Positions 53,920 through 63,892 of a stretch of 64,000 nt of DNA are shown in pieces (the stretch's first letter is position 1; every line of letters begins with the position of its first letter). The DNA comes from Caproiciproducens galactitolivorans. GTDB lineage: Bacteria > Bacillota > Clostridia > Oscillospirales > Acutalibacteraceae. Made by a program: the position numbers and the translations under genes. The notes under the pieces are model-generated. The model was not told where the DNA came from. It was given only the letters and a program-made list of their open reading frames with translations, and made no database searches. The stretch spans positions 162,553-226,552 of the forward strand of contig NZ_JAPOHA010000002.1 of assembly GCF_026672255.1 (NCBI RefSeq), given 5' to 3'.

Positions 53920-55329
53920 ATGAAGCGAGTAGCAAAACCTGTATTTTTCATCGTCGCCCTCCTCATACTGTTTTTAACTTATTCCGCAACCTTTGGAATT
54001 AAGGGTAAAAACGGGGATAATTCGACCACCTACATAAAGGGTGTTGGCGACATTAGATGGGGAATAGACATTAACGGCGGCGTCGAGGCAACATTCAGCC
54101 CGGCAACTTCAAAAAAAGCGACCAAAGAACAGATTGATTCCGCAAAATCAATCATTGAAGTCCGCTTAACGACCAATCACATTACCGATTATGAGTTATA
54201 TTCCGATTATAACAATGATCGTATTATTGTACGTTTCCCTTGGAAGAACGATGAAAAGACCTTTGATCCGGAAAGCGCCATTAAAGAACTTTCCGCGACT
54301 GCGATGCTTACCTTCCGCGCGGGAGACGAGTATACAACAGCGACAACCGGTTCGGATGGACAACCTGTCTACAAAACACCGAAGGGTGAGACAGCGACCA
54401 ATGTTATTTTAACCGGCAGTGATATTAAAAGCGCCAAGTCTGAAATGTATCAGGATCAGACGACCGGCAAGGCAACTTATCAGGTCGGCATGGTACTCAA
54501 TGACAGCGGCACCAAGAAATTTGCCGCCGCCACCGAGAGCATGCAGGGCAAAATCATCTCCATCTGGATGGACGACGTCCGTATTTCCAATCCAAGAGTA
54601 GACGCGGTTATTACCGACGGCAAGTGCTCGATTCAGGGCAACTTTACGGCTGCGGAAGCTTCCGCTCTGGCAAACAAGATTACCGCCGGTGCGCTTCCGT
54701 TTAAGCTTACGACATCAAACTTCAGCACAATCAGCCCGACGCTGGGTTCCTCTTCTCTGCACGCAATGCTGATTGCAGGAATGATTGCTTTTGGCATCAT
54801 CTGTGTATTCATGCTGTTCCAGTTCAGGCTTCCGGGCTTCATTGCGATTATCGCTCTGCTCGGACAAATTGCGCTGTCCTTTGCGGCAGTATCCGGGTAC
54901 TTCGCGTTTATCCCCAGCTTCACGCTGACGCTGCCCGGTATCGCCGGTATCATTCTTTCCATCGGTATGGGCGTCGACGCAAACATTATTACCGCCAGCA
55001 GAATTAAAGAAGAACTCTGGTCTGGAAAAACCCTTGACGGAGCAATTCAAAAGGGCGACGACAACAGCTTCTGGGCGATTTTCGACGGGAATATCACCGT
55101 TGTTATCGTTGGTGTAATTTTGATGCTTGTATTCGGGCCTTCCAACATCCTCTCCGCGATGTTCGGCGCATCCACTACCGGCTCGATCTATTCTTTCGGC
55201 TACACGCTGCTTATCGGTATTGTCGGTAACTTCCTGTTCGGCGTAACGGCTACCCGTTTAATGACAAAATCAATTTCCGGGTTTAAGTTCGCGCGCAATA
55301 AATGGTTATACGGAGGTGCCGCAGAATGA
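53920..55329 (+). CDS. secD: Protein translocase subunit SecD
   Basis: The 469-residue protein has one N-terminal membrane helix, a large extracytoplasmic region (about 35-285, starting with IRWGIDINGGVEATF) and five C-terminal helices of the RND fold (VDANI motif in ILSIGMGVDANIITASRIKE near residue 350). With SecF it uses the proton gradient to aid late export. ATG 53920 follows TTGGAGG; a TTG at 53905 lies within the ribosome site. secF overlaps by four bases. Confidence 0.95.
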   Translation: MKRVAKPVFFIVALLILFLTYSATFGIKGKNGDNSTTYIKGVGDIRWGIDINGGVEATFSPATSKKATKEQIDSAKSIIEVRLTTNHITDYELYSDYNNDRIIVRFPWKNDEKTFDPESAIKELSATAMLTFRAGDEYTTATTGSDGQPVYKTPKGETATNVILTGSDIKSAKSEMYQDQTTGKATYQVGMVLNDSGTKKFAAATESMQGKIISIWMDDVRISNPRVDAVITDGKCSIQGNFTAAEASALANKITAGALPFKLTTSNFSTISPTLGSSSLHAMLIAGMIAFGIICVFMLFQFRLPGFIAIIALLGQIALSFAAVSGYFAFIPSFTLTLPGIAGIILSIGMGVDANIITASRIKEELWSGKTLDGAIQKGDDNSFWAIFDGNITVVIVGVILMLVFGPSNILSAMFGASTTGSIYSFGYTLLIGIVGNFLFGVTATRLMTKSISGFKFARNKWLYGGAAE

Positions 55330-56282
55330 AAACCTTTAAAATTAGATTTTTTGAAAACAGAAAGATTTTCTTTGCAATCTCTCTCGGCATTATGGTCATC
55401 GGATTGATTTTTAACGTTATATTCGGTACCCAGCTGGATATCCAGTTTAAGGGCGGCGCCGAAATCAAATATTCCTTTGACGGCAAGATCGTACAGGAAG
55501 AAGTAGAAAAAATCGTTCAGGATACAACGAAAAAGGACGTTACAGTCCATATTTTGGAGAATGTGAAATCCTCTGACGGCAAATCTGTAAAAAATAATGT
55601 TTCGATTTCTTTTGCAGGAACAGAGTCTATTTCCGTTGATAATCAGCAGGCAATTGCGAAAGCGCTTACCGTAAAATATCCGGATGCGAATTTCCAGGTT
55701 GTATCATCCAGTTCTGTTAACCCGACCATGGGTCACAGTTTCTTTGCAAAATGTATGGTTGCTATTTTGCTTACCTGCGTTCTGCTCGTATTTTACATTG
55801 CGCTCCGGTTTAAAAAGATCGGCGGTATGTCCGCCGGTGTAATGGCCGTTCTTGCATTGCTGCATGACGTCATTATGGTTTATTTCACATTTATTATCTT
55901 CAGAATTCCGCTGAACGACAGCTTCATTGCCGTCGTACTGACCATTCTGGGTTATTCGCTGAATGATACGATCATCATTTATGACCGTATCAGAGAGAAC
56001 CGCAGACTGATGGGTCCCAAAACGCCGTATTCCGTTTTGGTTAACACAAGTATCAACCAGACGTTTACCCGTTCCCTCTTTACGGCGGGCTGCACTTTCT
56101 CTTCCATTGCAACCGTGTTTATAGTCGGACAGGTCTATGGAATTTCCAGTGTAACAACGTTTGCACTGCCGATGATGGTCGGTATTGTTACCGGCTGTTA
56201 TTCATCCGTCTGTATTGCAGGACCTCTTTATGTTATGTGGCAGAACCATAAGGCAAAACAAAAAGCCGAAGCAAGAGCCTAA
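55326..56282 (+). CDS. secF: Protein translocase subunit SecF
   Basis: The 318-residue partner of SecD has an N-terminal helix, a short extracytoplasmic domain (FKGGAEIKYSF near residue 41) and five helices with the conserved GYSLNDTIIIYDRIRENRR near residues 215-233. ATG 55326 overlaps the secD stop, with GGAGG upstream. In several Firmicutes SecD and SecF are fused; here they are separate. Confidence 0.95.
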   Translation: MKTFKIRFFENRKIFFAISLGIMVIGLIFNVIFGTQLDIQFKGGAEIKYSFDGKIVQEEVEKIVQDTTKKDVTVHILENVKSSDGKSVKNNVSISFAGTESISVDNQQAIAKALTVKYPDANFQVVSSSSVNPTMGHSFFAKCMVAILLTCVLLVFYIALRFKKIGGMSAGVMAVLALLHDVIMVYFTFIIFRIPLNDSFIAVVLTILGYSLNDTIIIYDRIRENRRLMGPKTPYSVLVNTSINQTFTRSLFTAGCTFSSIATVFIVGQVYGISSVTTFALPMMVGIVTGCYSSVCIAGPLYVMWQNHKAKQKAEARA

Positions 56283-56320
56283 AAGCTTACAAAACAATAT
56301 TTATAAAGAACCACCGATGT

Positions 56321-56353
56321 TTCCATTCATCGGTGGCTTTTTTATTGCCGCTC
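56321..56353 (+). terminator. Terminator after secF
   Basis: CCACCGATG pairs with CATCGGTGG around TTTCCATT and is followed by CTTTTTT. Confidence 0.88.
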
Positions 56354-56514
56354 TATAGATGAAATGAATTAAAATTGTCTGAATATTTCAGGAAAGACAG
56401 GAAAACGGTTCGAATATTTCTGTTTTTCTTCCATTCTTATCTCGAAGAAGAATAAAATATTGAATATTATTTGTCAAAATGATACAATGATTAATTATGG
56501 GGTAGGTGTCGTTT

Positions 56515-58578
56515 GTGAGTTTAAAGAAATGGGAAGTATTTCAGAGTAATCCGAATGTAACAAAACAGATTACAAAAGATATGAATATATCCGGGCTTCT
56601 TGCCGTATTGCTGGAAGAACGCGGCATTGTGGAAATGGAACAGTTCGAAAAGTTCTTTCGTTCAGAAGGAAATCTTTCCGATCCTTTTCTGATTACCGAT
56701 ATGGAAAAAGCGGCTGACCGTATTTTAAATGCGATTGAAAATTTCGAAAAAATCGCTGTTTACGGAGATTATGATGCAGACGGCGTAACCGCGACCGCAA
56801 TGCTGTATTCCTATCTGGAATCCTGCGGCGCGAATGTCATCTATTATATTCCCGAGCGTGAAGGGGAGGGCTACGGCCTGAACTGCAATGCGGTCGATAC
56901 GCTGCATGCGCAGGAAGTCAATCTGATTGTAACCGTGGACAACGGCATTTCTTCCATCCAGGAAGTAGCGTATGCGAATCGTTTAGGGATGGAAGTTGTC
57001 GTAACGGACCATCACCGCCCGCGGACGGAATTGCCGGAAGCATATGCTGTGGTCGATCCTTATCGCGTGGATTGTGACTGCCCTTATAAAGACTATTCCG
57101 GCGTTGGGGTGGCATTTAAGCTGATTATGGCACTGGAAGGCGAGGACTGTAATCTCGGAGCTTTGCTCGATAATTATGCCGACCTTGTTGCAATCGGTAC
57201 AATAGGAGATGTCGTACCGCTTACCGGCGAAAACCGAAGCTTTGTAAAAGCCGGATTAAAAATGATTTCGCGTACGGACCGGTTAGGACTGAGGGCGCTG
57301 ATGGAGCGGGCCGGTGTGGAAGGAAGACAGCTTACGGCCGGAAATGTTGCCTTTACGCTGGTTCCCCGCATTAATGCAACCGGGCGGATTGGTTCTCCGG
57401 ACCGCGCGGTTCGTCTTTTAATTTCCGAATATCCGGAGGAAGCGTGTGAGCTTTCCACGGAAATCAATGATGATAACGAATACAGACGTCAGATTGAGAA
57501 AGAAATATACGAAAAAGTCATGCAAAAGCTTCAGGATGAACCGGAACGCCTTTATGACCGTGTTTTAGTGATTGAGGGTGAAAACTGGCATCACGGGGTC
57601 ATCGGCATTATTTCCTCCCGTATTACCGACCAGTTTGGGAAGCCGAGTATCATTCTTTCCTATAACGGGGAGGAAGCGAAAGGCTCCGGCAGAAGTATTG
57701 AGGGATTTTCGCTGTTTCAGGCGGTCAGCGCCTGCGGCCAATTCCTGTCGCAGTATGGCGGCCATCCGATGGCGGCCGGTTTGACTTTATCAACAAAAAA
57801 TATTCCCGCGTTTCGAAAGGCAATCAACGATTACGCCGCTTCCTTGGGTAGTCTGATGCCGACGCAGGTACTGAAAATCGATTGCATTCTGAATCCGCGC
57901 GACCTGTCGGTGGAGATTCCGCAGGAAATCCATGCGCTGGAACCCTTTGGCATGGGAAATCCGTCCCCGCTGTTCGGCCTGTATCATGTAACCCTGTCCA
58001 ATATTACGCCGGTCGGCGGCGGAAAACATCTGCGTGTGAGCGTCATGCAGAACGGCTGTACTGTCCGCTGCATGAAATTCGGTACGACTCTTGAACAATT
58101 TCCGTACCGTCCGGGTGATATCCTTGACCTTGCAGTAACCTTGGACGCAAGGGAATACAACGGCAAAAATACGCTTTCCATCTTTATTAAAGACATAAAA
58201 TTATCCGATATCGACGTAGACGCGGTTCTGGCAGACACGGCGCTTTATGAAAAATCCAAAAGAGGGGAACGGCTGTCAAAGAACGAATTGGAACGGCTGT
58301 TCCCAAACCGCGGTGCGTTTGCCGCTGTTTACAGAATGATTCGGGACGTAAACGGCTTTTGCGGAAGTCCGGAAATTCTTTTGGAACGCGCCAAGGACGT
58401 CGGCAACATGGCAATGCTTTTAACCGTGCTGGATGTTCTGGCGGAGTACCGGCTGATTACGCTGGAAAAGCCGGGCGACATCATCAAGGCGGAAATCGTA
58501 CATACAACGCATAAAGTTGATTTATTCGGCTCCGACATATTGAAAAATCTGAAACTGCTGGGAAGGGTGGGGGAATGA
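56515..58578 (+). CDS. recJ: Single-stranded-DNA-specific exonuclease RecJ
   Basis: The 687-residue 5'-3' exonuclease has DHH-family motifs I to III (VYGDYDADGVTATA, VTVDNGISS, VVTDHHRPR, residues about 80-170), the DHHA1 region with GSGRSIEGFSL and GGHPMAAGL (about 385-425) and an OB-type C-terminal domain. It acts in mismatch and recombinational repair. GTG 56515 has GGGGTAGG at proper distance; GTG 56506 is too close to it. The stop is one base before the next gene, indicating an operon. Confidence 0.93.
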   Translation: MSLKKWEVFQSNPNVTKQITKDMNISGLLAVLLEERGIVEMEQFEKFFRSEGNLSDPFLITDMEKAADRILNAIENFEKIAVYGDYDADGVTATAMLYSYLESCGANVIYYIPEREGEGYGLNCNAVDTLHAQEVNLIVTVDNGISSIQEVAYANRLGMEVVVTDHHRPRTELPEAYAVVDPYRVDCDCPYKDYSGVGVAFKLIMALEGEDCNLGALLDNYADLVAIGTIGDVVPLTGENRSFVKAGLKMISRTDRLGLRALMERAGVEGRQLTAGNVAFTLVPRINATGRIGSPDRAVRLLISEYPEEACELSTEINDDNEYRRQIEKEIYEKVMQKLQDEPERLYDRVLVIEGENWHHGVIGIISSRITDQFGKPSIILSYNGEEAKGSGRSIEGFSLFQAVSACGQFLSQYGGHPMAAGLTLSTKNIPAFRKAINDYAASLGSLMPTQVLKIDCILNPRDLSVEIPQEIHALEPFGMGNPSPLFGLYHVTLSNITPVGGGKHLRVSVMQNGCTVRCMKFGTTLEQFPYRPGDILDLAVTLDAREYNGKNTLSIFIKDIKLSDIDVDAVLADTALYEKSKRGERLSKNELERLFPNRGAFAAVYRMIRDVNGFCGSPEILLERAKDVGNMAMLLTVLDVLAEYRLITLEKPGDIIKAEIVHTTHKVDLFGSDILKNLKLLGRVGE

Positions 58579-58579
58579 T

Positions 58580-60757
58580 ATGGCATGGCCGCTGAAAACT
58601 TACGATGATCTTATCGCTTTAATTAACGAAAGCGAGCACGACTACGACATGCCCGTAATCGACCGCGCCTACCAGCTCGCACTTACCTCCCATCAGGATC
58701 AAAAACGCCTTTCCGGAGCACCCTATATTTCTCATCCGGTAGCGGTAGCCTGTATTCTTGTTGAACTGGGTATGGATACCGAATCGGTAGCGGCCGGCCT
58801 GCTGCATGATGTTGTCGAGGATACGCCGGTCAATCTGGAGCAGATTAAGAAAAGCTTCGGCCCGGAAATTGCAAATCTGATTGACGGTGTGACGAAGTTA
58901 GGCCGCATCCCTTATTCTTCCCGCGAGGAACAGCAGGCGGAAAACCTTCGGAAAATGCTGATTGCAATGGCGGATGACATCCGCGTTATCATTATTAAAT
59001 TGGCCGACCGCCTGCACAATATGCGTACCATCGAATTTATGTCTCCGCAGAAACAGCGTGACAAAGCGCTGGAAAATATGGAGGTTTACGCGCCGATTGC
59101 GCACCGCTTGGGTATTCGTGCCGTTAAGGAGGAATTGGAGGATTTATCCCTCCGGTGCCTGGACCCGGTTGCCTACGAAGAAATTGAAAACGGCCTTGCT
59201 TTAAGAAGAAACGAACGCAAGGCGTTTATTGACCAGACGAAAAAGTATATTTACGAACGCGTATCGCCGCTGATTCCCAATGTTTATCTGGAAGGGCGCG
59301 TAAAGAGTATTAACGGTATTTTCCGTAAGACCTTTATTCAAGGCCGTTCCATGGAAGAAATCTATGATATTTACGCGGTTCGCGTGATTGTTGATACAGT
59401 AAACGACTGTTATAACGTACTGGGCATTATCCATGATATGTACCGCCCGATTCCGAACCGGTTCAAGGATTATATTTCCACGCCGAAGCCGAACCTGTAT
59501 CAGTCCCTCCATACAACGGTAATCGGGAAGGACGGCATTCCGTTCGAGGTTCAGATCCGCACATGGGAAATGCACCATACTGCGGAATATGGTATTGCCG
59601 CGCACTGGAAATATAAACTGGGTATCGGCCCCAAGAGCAATGATTCGCTGGAGCAGCGGCTTGCCTGGATTCGCCAAATGCTGGAAAATCAAAAGGACAA
59701 CGAAGACGCCACCGACCTTGTCCGCACCATCAAGTCGGATCTGGTTCCGGAAGAAGTGTTTGTGTTTACGCCGCGGGGCGATGTCATCAGCCTTCCTTCC
59801 GGTTCAACCGTCATCGATTTTGCCTATGCGATTCACAGCGCCGTCGGCAACCGCATGGTCGGCGCAAAAGTGGACAAGCGCATTGTGCCGATCGATTATA
59901 AAGTCAAGACCGGACAGATTATTGAAATTCTGACTTCCAAGGAAACGCACGGGCCGAGCCGCGACTGGCTGAAAATTGTAAAGACAAGCGAAGCGCGCAA
60001 TAAAATCCGCGCGTGGTTCAAGCGCGAAAAGCGCGACGAGAATATTATTGAAGGCAAGGCCGAACTGGAGCGTGAATTCCGGCGCAACGGCATTGAACTG
60101 AACGAAGCGGAGCTTGCCGCCCTGCTTGAAAAAATCGGCGCAAAGCAGAACTGCACCAGTGCGGACGACGTGTATTCCGCAATTGGTTACGGCGGCATCC
60201 AGCTTTGGAAGATTATGCCGAGAATTAAAGAAGACTATATGAAGGAGAAGCGCCCCGCTCCGCCTGTACCGGCGCAGGCTCCGGCAAAGCAGGCGCCGAA
60301 AAAGCCCGTTGGCGGTGTTACCGTTGACGGAATGGACAACTGTCTGATTAAATTTTCCCGCTGCTGCAACCCGCTTCCGGGCGACGATATTATCGGCTTT
60401 ATCACGCGCGGGTTCGGCGTATCCATTCATAAACGTACCTGTTCCAATGTACCGAAAAATCTGAGTGAAGCTTCCGAACCGGAAAGATGGATTCAGGCGC
60501 ACTGGACGGGAGTAGTAAAAGAAGAATTTAAATCTACGCTGGAAATTGTTGCGATAGACCGTTCCGGTCTGCTTGCCGATGTGACACAGCAGCTTTTCAA
60601 TATGCATATTTTTATCCATTCCTTGAATTCGAGGGAGACAAAGGATGGCAGCGCCGTCATTTGTGCCACGATCACGATTAACGGACTGGAGCATCTGAAC
60701 AGTATCATTTCCCGCCTTTCCAATATTCAGGGGATTATCTCCATAAAACGTTCCTAA
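58580..60757 (+). CDS. Bifunctional (p)ppGpp synthetase/hydrolase
   Basis: The 725-residue RelA/SpoT homologue has an intact HD hydrolase domain (ISHPVAVACIL then GLLHDVVEDTP, residues about 50-80). A synthetase domain follows, with GRVKSINGIFRK (near 240), the RFKD signature of bifunctional enzymes (PNRFKDYISTPKPN, near 295) and YQSLHTTVIG. A TGS domain (about 390-450) and a C-terminal ACT domain (about 650-725) complete it. It makes and degrades the stringent-response alarmone. It follows recJ directly, a common Clostridial arrangement. Confidence 0.95.
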   Translation: MAWPLKTYDDLIALINESEHDYDMPVIDRAYQLALTSHQDQKRLSGAPYISHPVAVACILVELGMDTESVAAGLLHDVVEDTPVNLEQIKKSFGPEIANLIDGVTKLGRIPYSSREEQQAENLRKMLIAMADDIRVIIIKLADRLHNMRTIEFMSPQKQRDKALENMEVYAPIAHRLGIRAVKEELEDLSLRCLDPVAYEEIENGLALRRNERKAFIDQTKKYIYERVSPLIPNVYLEGRVKSINGIFRKTFIQGRSMEEIYDIYAVRVIVDTVNDCYNVLGIIHDMYRPIPNRFKDYISTPKPNLYQSLHTTVIGKDGIPFEVQIRTWEMHHTAEYGIAAHWKYKLGIGPKSNDSLEQRLAWIRQMLENQKDNEDATDLVRTIKSDLVPEEVFVFTPRGDVISLPSGSTVIDFAYAIHSAVGNRMVGAKVDKRIVPIDYKVKTGQIIEILTSKETHGPSRDWLKIVKTSEARNKIRAWFKREKRDENIIEGKAELEREFRRNGIELNEAELAALLEKIGAKQNCTSADDVYSAIGYGGIQLWKIMPRIKEDYMKEKRPAPPVPAQAPAKQAPKKPVGGVTVDGMDNCLIKFSRCCNPLPGDDIIGFITRGFGVSIHKRTCSNVPKNLSEASEPERWIQAHWTGVVKEEFKSTLEIVAIDRSGLLADVTQQLFNMHIFIHSLNSRETKDGSAVICATITINGLEHLNSIISRLSNIQGIISIKRS

Positions 60758-60783
60758 TACAAATTCGAATAGAGGTGTATTCT

Positions 60784-61431
60784 ATGAAGATAACAGAAAT
60801 TACCGGCGGCGTTGTTCCGACAAACTGCTATCTATTAACCGACGACGCTACGGGGGATACGGCGGTAATTGATCCGGGCTTTGAAAGTCCGGAACTGACA
60901 AAGGCGGTCATGGAGGCCGGAGCGGGCAAAGTCAAAGCAATTTTGTTAACGCATGGCCACTTTGACCATATACTGGGTGTAAATGCAGTCAAAGAGCTGA
61001 CGAACGCAGTGGTTTATCTTTACAGCGACGACGTGCCCTTTACAAGCGACAATTCTTTGAATTTATCCACTGCGATTACATCGCAGCCGGTCCAGGCGTT
61101 CAAGGCAGATGTTGTGCTGAACGACGGCGATACCATTAAGCTTGGCAGTTTGAAAATCCGTGTTCTGCATACGCCGGGGCATACGATCGGAAGCTGCTGC
61201 TTCGTTGTGGAAGACGCCATTTTTACGGGGGATACGCTGATGCAGTGCAGCTGCGGCAGAACGGATTTTCCGACCGGCAGCTATACCCAGATGCTCCAAT
61301 CTCTGAAAAGACTGGAAAACCTGAAAGGGGATTACCATATCTATCCCGGGCATGAAAGCGAAACGACACTGGAATTTGAAAGAAAAAACAATCCGTTTAT
61401 GGGGAACAGCGCTTATGACCCTGCTGATTGA
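60784..61431 (+). CDS. Metallo-beta-lactamase-fold hydrolase (glyoxalase II-like)
   Basis: The 215-residue protein has the metal motif THGHFDH (residues about 57-63), the third His in HTPGHTIGSC and Asp in FTGDTLM, and a final His in YPGHESET, which is a full glyoxalase II-like set. The substrate may be a thioester; Clostridial members next to relA and hemZ are uncharacterised. ATG 60784 follows AGAGGTG; a GTG at 60775 lies inside that site. Its end overlaps hemZ by 17 bases. Confidence 0.9.
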   Translation: MKITEITGGVVPTNCYLLTDDATGDTAVIDPGFESPELTKAVMEAGAGKVKAILLTHGHFDHILGVNAVKELTNAVVYLYSDDVPFTSDNSLNLSTAITSQPVQAFKADVVLNDGDTIKLGSLKIRVLHTPGHTIGSCCFVVEDAIFTGDTLMQCSCGRTDFPTGSYTQMLQSLKRLENLKGDYHIYPGHESETTLEFERKNNPFMGNSAYDPAD

Positions 61432-62920
61432 CGGCCATACCTTCCATTATGAGATGGAAAATCTGTGCCGGCTCTTTTTCCCATACCAAAAAATCAAAGT
61501 TTTGGGGAAATTTCCGGAAAACTGCAAAGAGAAAATGCTTATCTATACGGGGATAAAAAAGGAACCGAATGGGCTTACTTTAACGGTACGCGTTCAATTT
61601 GGCGAATATTGCAGGGAAGAAACGGAGTGGATCGGTTCTCCCGAATGCGGGAATGAGAACGAGCAGGAACGGCATATGGCGGTTTTGCTTTTCCGGCTGC
61701 TGACGGCTTATTGCGGCTTTGTACCGAAATGGGGGATTCTGACCGGCGTCCGGCCGGTGAAGCTGCTGCGCCGTCTTATTTCAGAAATGGGCGAGACAAA
61801 AGCGCTGGATTTTTACCAAAATCAGCTGCTGGTTTCCGAACAAAAAACGAAATTAAGCCTCCTTACCATGCAGAACGAGGGCAAAATTCTTTCCTTGTCA
61901 AAGCCGGAATCCTTCAGCCTTTATATTTCTATCCCTTTTTGCCCGACACGCTGCTCCTATTGCTCTTTTGTCTCTTCATCCGTGGAAAAAACGGCAAAAC
62001 TGGTTCCGGAATACCTGCGACTTTTGTGCCGGGAAATTGAGCATACGGCTCAAGTCGCCGCTTCCCTGAAACTGCGGCTGGAAACCGTCTATATCGGCGG
62101 GGGAACGCCCACCACCTTGTCTGCGGAGCAGCTTGATACCCTTCTCAGTACGATACGGAGAAGTTTTCACCTTTCTGCCTGCCGCGAATTTACGGTTGAA
62201 GCCGGAAGGCCGGATACCATCACCGCAGAGAAGCTTCTTTCCCTGAAAAAACACGGGGTAACCCGTATCAGCATTAACCCGCAGACTTTAAACGATGAAG
62301 TCCTGAAAACCATCGGCCGCCGGCATACGGCGGAGCAGACGCTCTCGGCCTATGCCCTTGCGCGCGACCTTGGTTTCGACAATATCAATATGGATCTGAT
62401 CGCCGGACTGCCAAAGGACAGCCTTGAAAGCTTTGTTTCCACGCTGGATCGGGTGATCGGCCTTGCCCCGGAAAGCATTACGGTTCATACGCTTTCTTTA
62501 AAACGGTCGGCCAGATTGTTTCAGGATGAGAGCGAACCTTTCCGCAATGATACCCAAACTGCGGAGCAAATGATCGATTACGCCGATGAACAGCTGTTAA
62601 AATACGGATATAAGCCGTATTATCTTTACCGCCAAAGCCGGATGGTCGGCAATCTGGAGAACACCGGATGGGTGAAACCGGGCTTTGAAAGTCCGTACAA
62701 TGTTTTTATTATGGATGAAACGCATACGATTCTTGCGTGCGGCGCGGGAGCCGTCAGCAAAATCAAGGATCCGTATTCCGACAGCCTCAACAGGATTTTT
62801 AACTTTAAATATCCTTATGAATATATCAATCGCTTTGAGGAAATGATTATTAGAAAAGATCAGGTGAAAGCTAATTATGGTAAATTTTGTAGAATATCAG
62901 AACGAACTCCATCTGATTAA
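61415..62920 (+). CDS. hemZ: Coproporphyrinogen dehydrogenase-like radical SAM protein HemZ
   Basis: The 501-residue protein has an N-terminal extension (about 150 residues) typical of HemZ and the radical-SAM core with the cluster motif FCPTRCSYCSF (near residue 180), then YIGGGTPTTLS and GVTRISINPQTLND. It is related to the oxygen-independent coproporphyrinogen III oxidases, though some HemN-like proteins do other work. ATG 61415 overlaps the preceding gene, with GGGGAAC upstream; the longer frame from 61352 is unnecessary. It overlaps the next gene by 44 bases. Confidence 0.88.
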   Translation: MTLLIDGHTFHYEMENLCRLFFPYQKIKVLGKFPENCKEKMLIYTGIKKEPNGLTLTVRVQFGEYCREETEWIGSPECGNENEQERHMAVLLFRLLTAYCGFVPKWGILTGVRPVKLLRRLISEMGETKALDFYQNQLLVSEQKTKLSLLTMQNEGKILSLSKPESFSLYISIPFCPTRCSYCSFVSSSVEKTAKLVPEYLRLLCREIEHTAQVAASLKLRLETVYIGGGTPTTLSAEQLDTLLSTIRRSFHLSACREFTVEAGRPDTITAEKLLSLKKHGVTRISINPQTLNDEVLKTIGRRHTAEQTLSAYALARDLGFDNINMDLIAGLPKDSLESFVSTLDRVIGLAPESITVHTLSLKRSARLFQDESEPFRNDTQTAEQMIDYADEQLLKYGYKPYYLYRQSRMVGNLENTGWVKPGFESPYNVFIMDETHTILACGAGAVSKIKDPYSDSLNRIFNFKYPYEYINRFEEMIIRKDQVKANYGKFCRISERTPSD

Positions 62921-63821
62921 TGCCGCGGCTTCGGATCAGCCGGAGGCCTTTGTCAATCGGACGGAGGAAGCTTACCACGAGAACATCCGCAGCATTGCAG
63001 AGAATATTATCTCGCAGAAGAAAAATTGCAGGCTGGTTATGCTTTCCGGGCCGTCCAGCAGCGGAAAAACAACCACGGCGAATCTTTTAAAGAATGCATT
63101 CCAAAAAGCCGGTGTCGGCGCGACCATTATCTCTCTCGATGATTTTTACCGCGGGGAACGGCAGGCGCCGCTTCTTGCAAACGGGCAGCACGATTATGAA
63201 AGCGTAGACGCGCTGGATGTTCCGGAGGTGGAAAGATGCCTTCTCGATTTAATTCAAACAAACCACTGCAATATGCCGGTTTTCAATTTTGAAATCCACA
63301 TGCCTTATCCCCACAAACGCCTGGTCTCTTTAGGGGAGCATGATATTGCAATCGTGGAAGGAATCCACGCGCTGAATCCGGTTTTTATCGATCAGCTTCC
63401 CCAAAAGGGCGTCTGTAAGATTTATATCAGCGTAAAGCAGGGAATTCATGACGGCAAAACCGAACTCTTCGGCGCGAATGAAATGCGTTTGGTAAGAAGA
63501 ATCGTACGGGATTACAATTTCCGCGGGGCCAAACCGGAACGGACGCTGGAAATGTGGCCGAATGTAATGGACGGGGAAAGAAAGTACATTAAACCCTACC
63601 GCTGCGACGCCGATTACACCATTAACTCTTTGCATGCTTATGAAACCTGTGTCTTGGTGAATCAGGCGATTCCGATTCTGAAAGATGTTCCGAAGGACTG
63701 CGAGGATTACCCTATATCCAGGAAACTGATTGAAAATCTGGAGAAATTTACCGCAATCAACAGTGAGTTCGTGCCGAAGAATTCAATTATTCGCGAGTTT
63801 ATCGGCGGCGGGATATATTAA
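62877..63821 (+). CDS. Uridine kinase-like nucleoside kinase (phosphoribulokinase/uridine kinase family)
   Basis: The 314-residue protein has an N-terminal region of about 50 residues, then Walker A SGPSSSGKTTTAN (near 57-69), the substrate segment ISLDDFYRGE and the VEGIHALNP motif. Family members phosphorylate uridine or cytidine; this Clostridial type lacks the TGS-like N-terminal domain of longer versions, so the true substrate is less sure. The ribosome site AGGTGAAAG lies inside hemZ, and the 44-base overlap points to coupled expression. Confidence 0.82.
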   Translation: MVNFVEYQNELHLINAAASDQPEAFVNRTEEAYHENIRSIAENIISQKKNCRLVMLSGPSSSGKTTTANLLKNAFQKAGVGATIISLDDFYRGERQAPLLANGQHDYESVDALDVPEVERCLLDLIQTNHCNMPVFNFEIHMPYPHKRLVSLGEHDIAIVEGIHALNPVFIDQLPQKGVCKIYISVKQGIHDGKTELFGANEMRLVRRIVRDYNFRGAKPERTLEMWPNVMDGERKYIKPYRCDADYTINSLHAYETCVLVNQAIPILKDVPKDCEDYPISRKLIENLEKFTAINSEFVPKNSIIREFIGGGIY

Positions 63822-63830
63822 TGAATTTTA

Positions 63831-63858
63831 TTGATTTTTCCGCCGTTCGTGTTATAAT
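63831..63858 (+). promoter_or_regulatory. Promoter of the last, partial gene
   Basis: TTGATT (63831-63836) and an extended TGTTATAAT (-10 at 63853-63858) with a 16-base spacer, about 35 bases before the ATG. Confidence 0.7.
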
Positions 63859-63892
63859 CTCATTAAGATAACATTAAAAGGAGCGTGTATTT

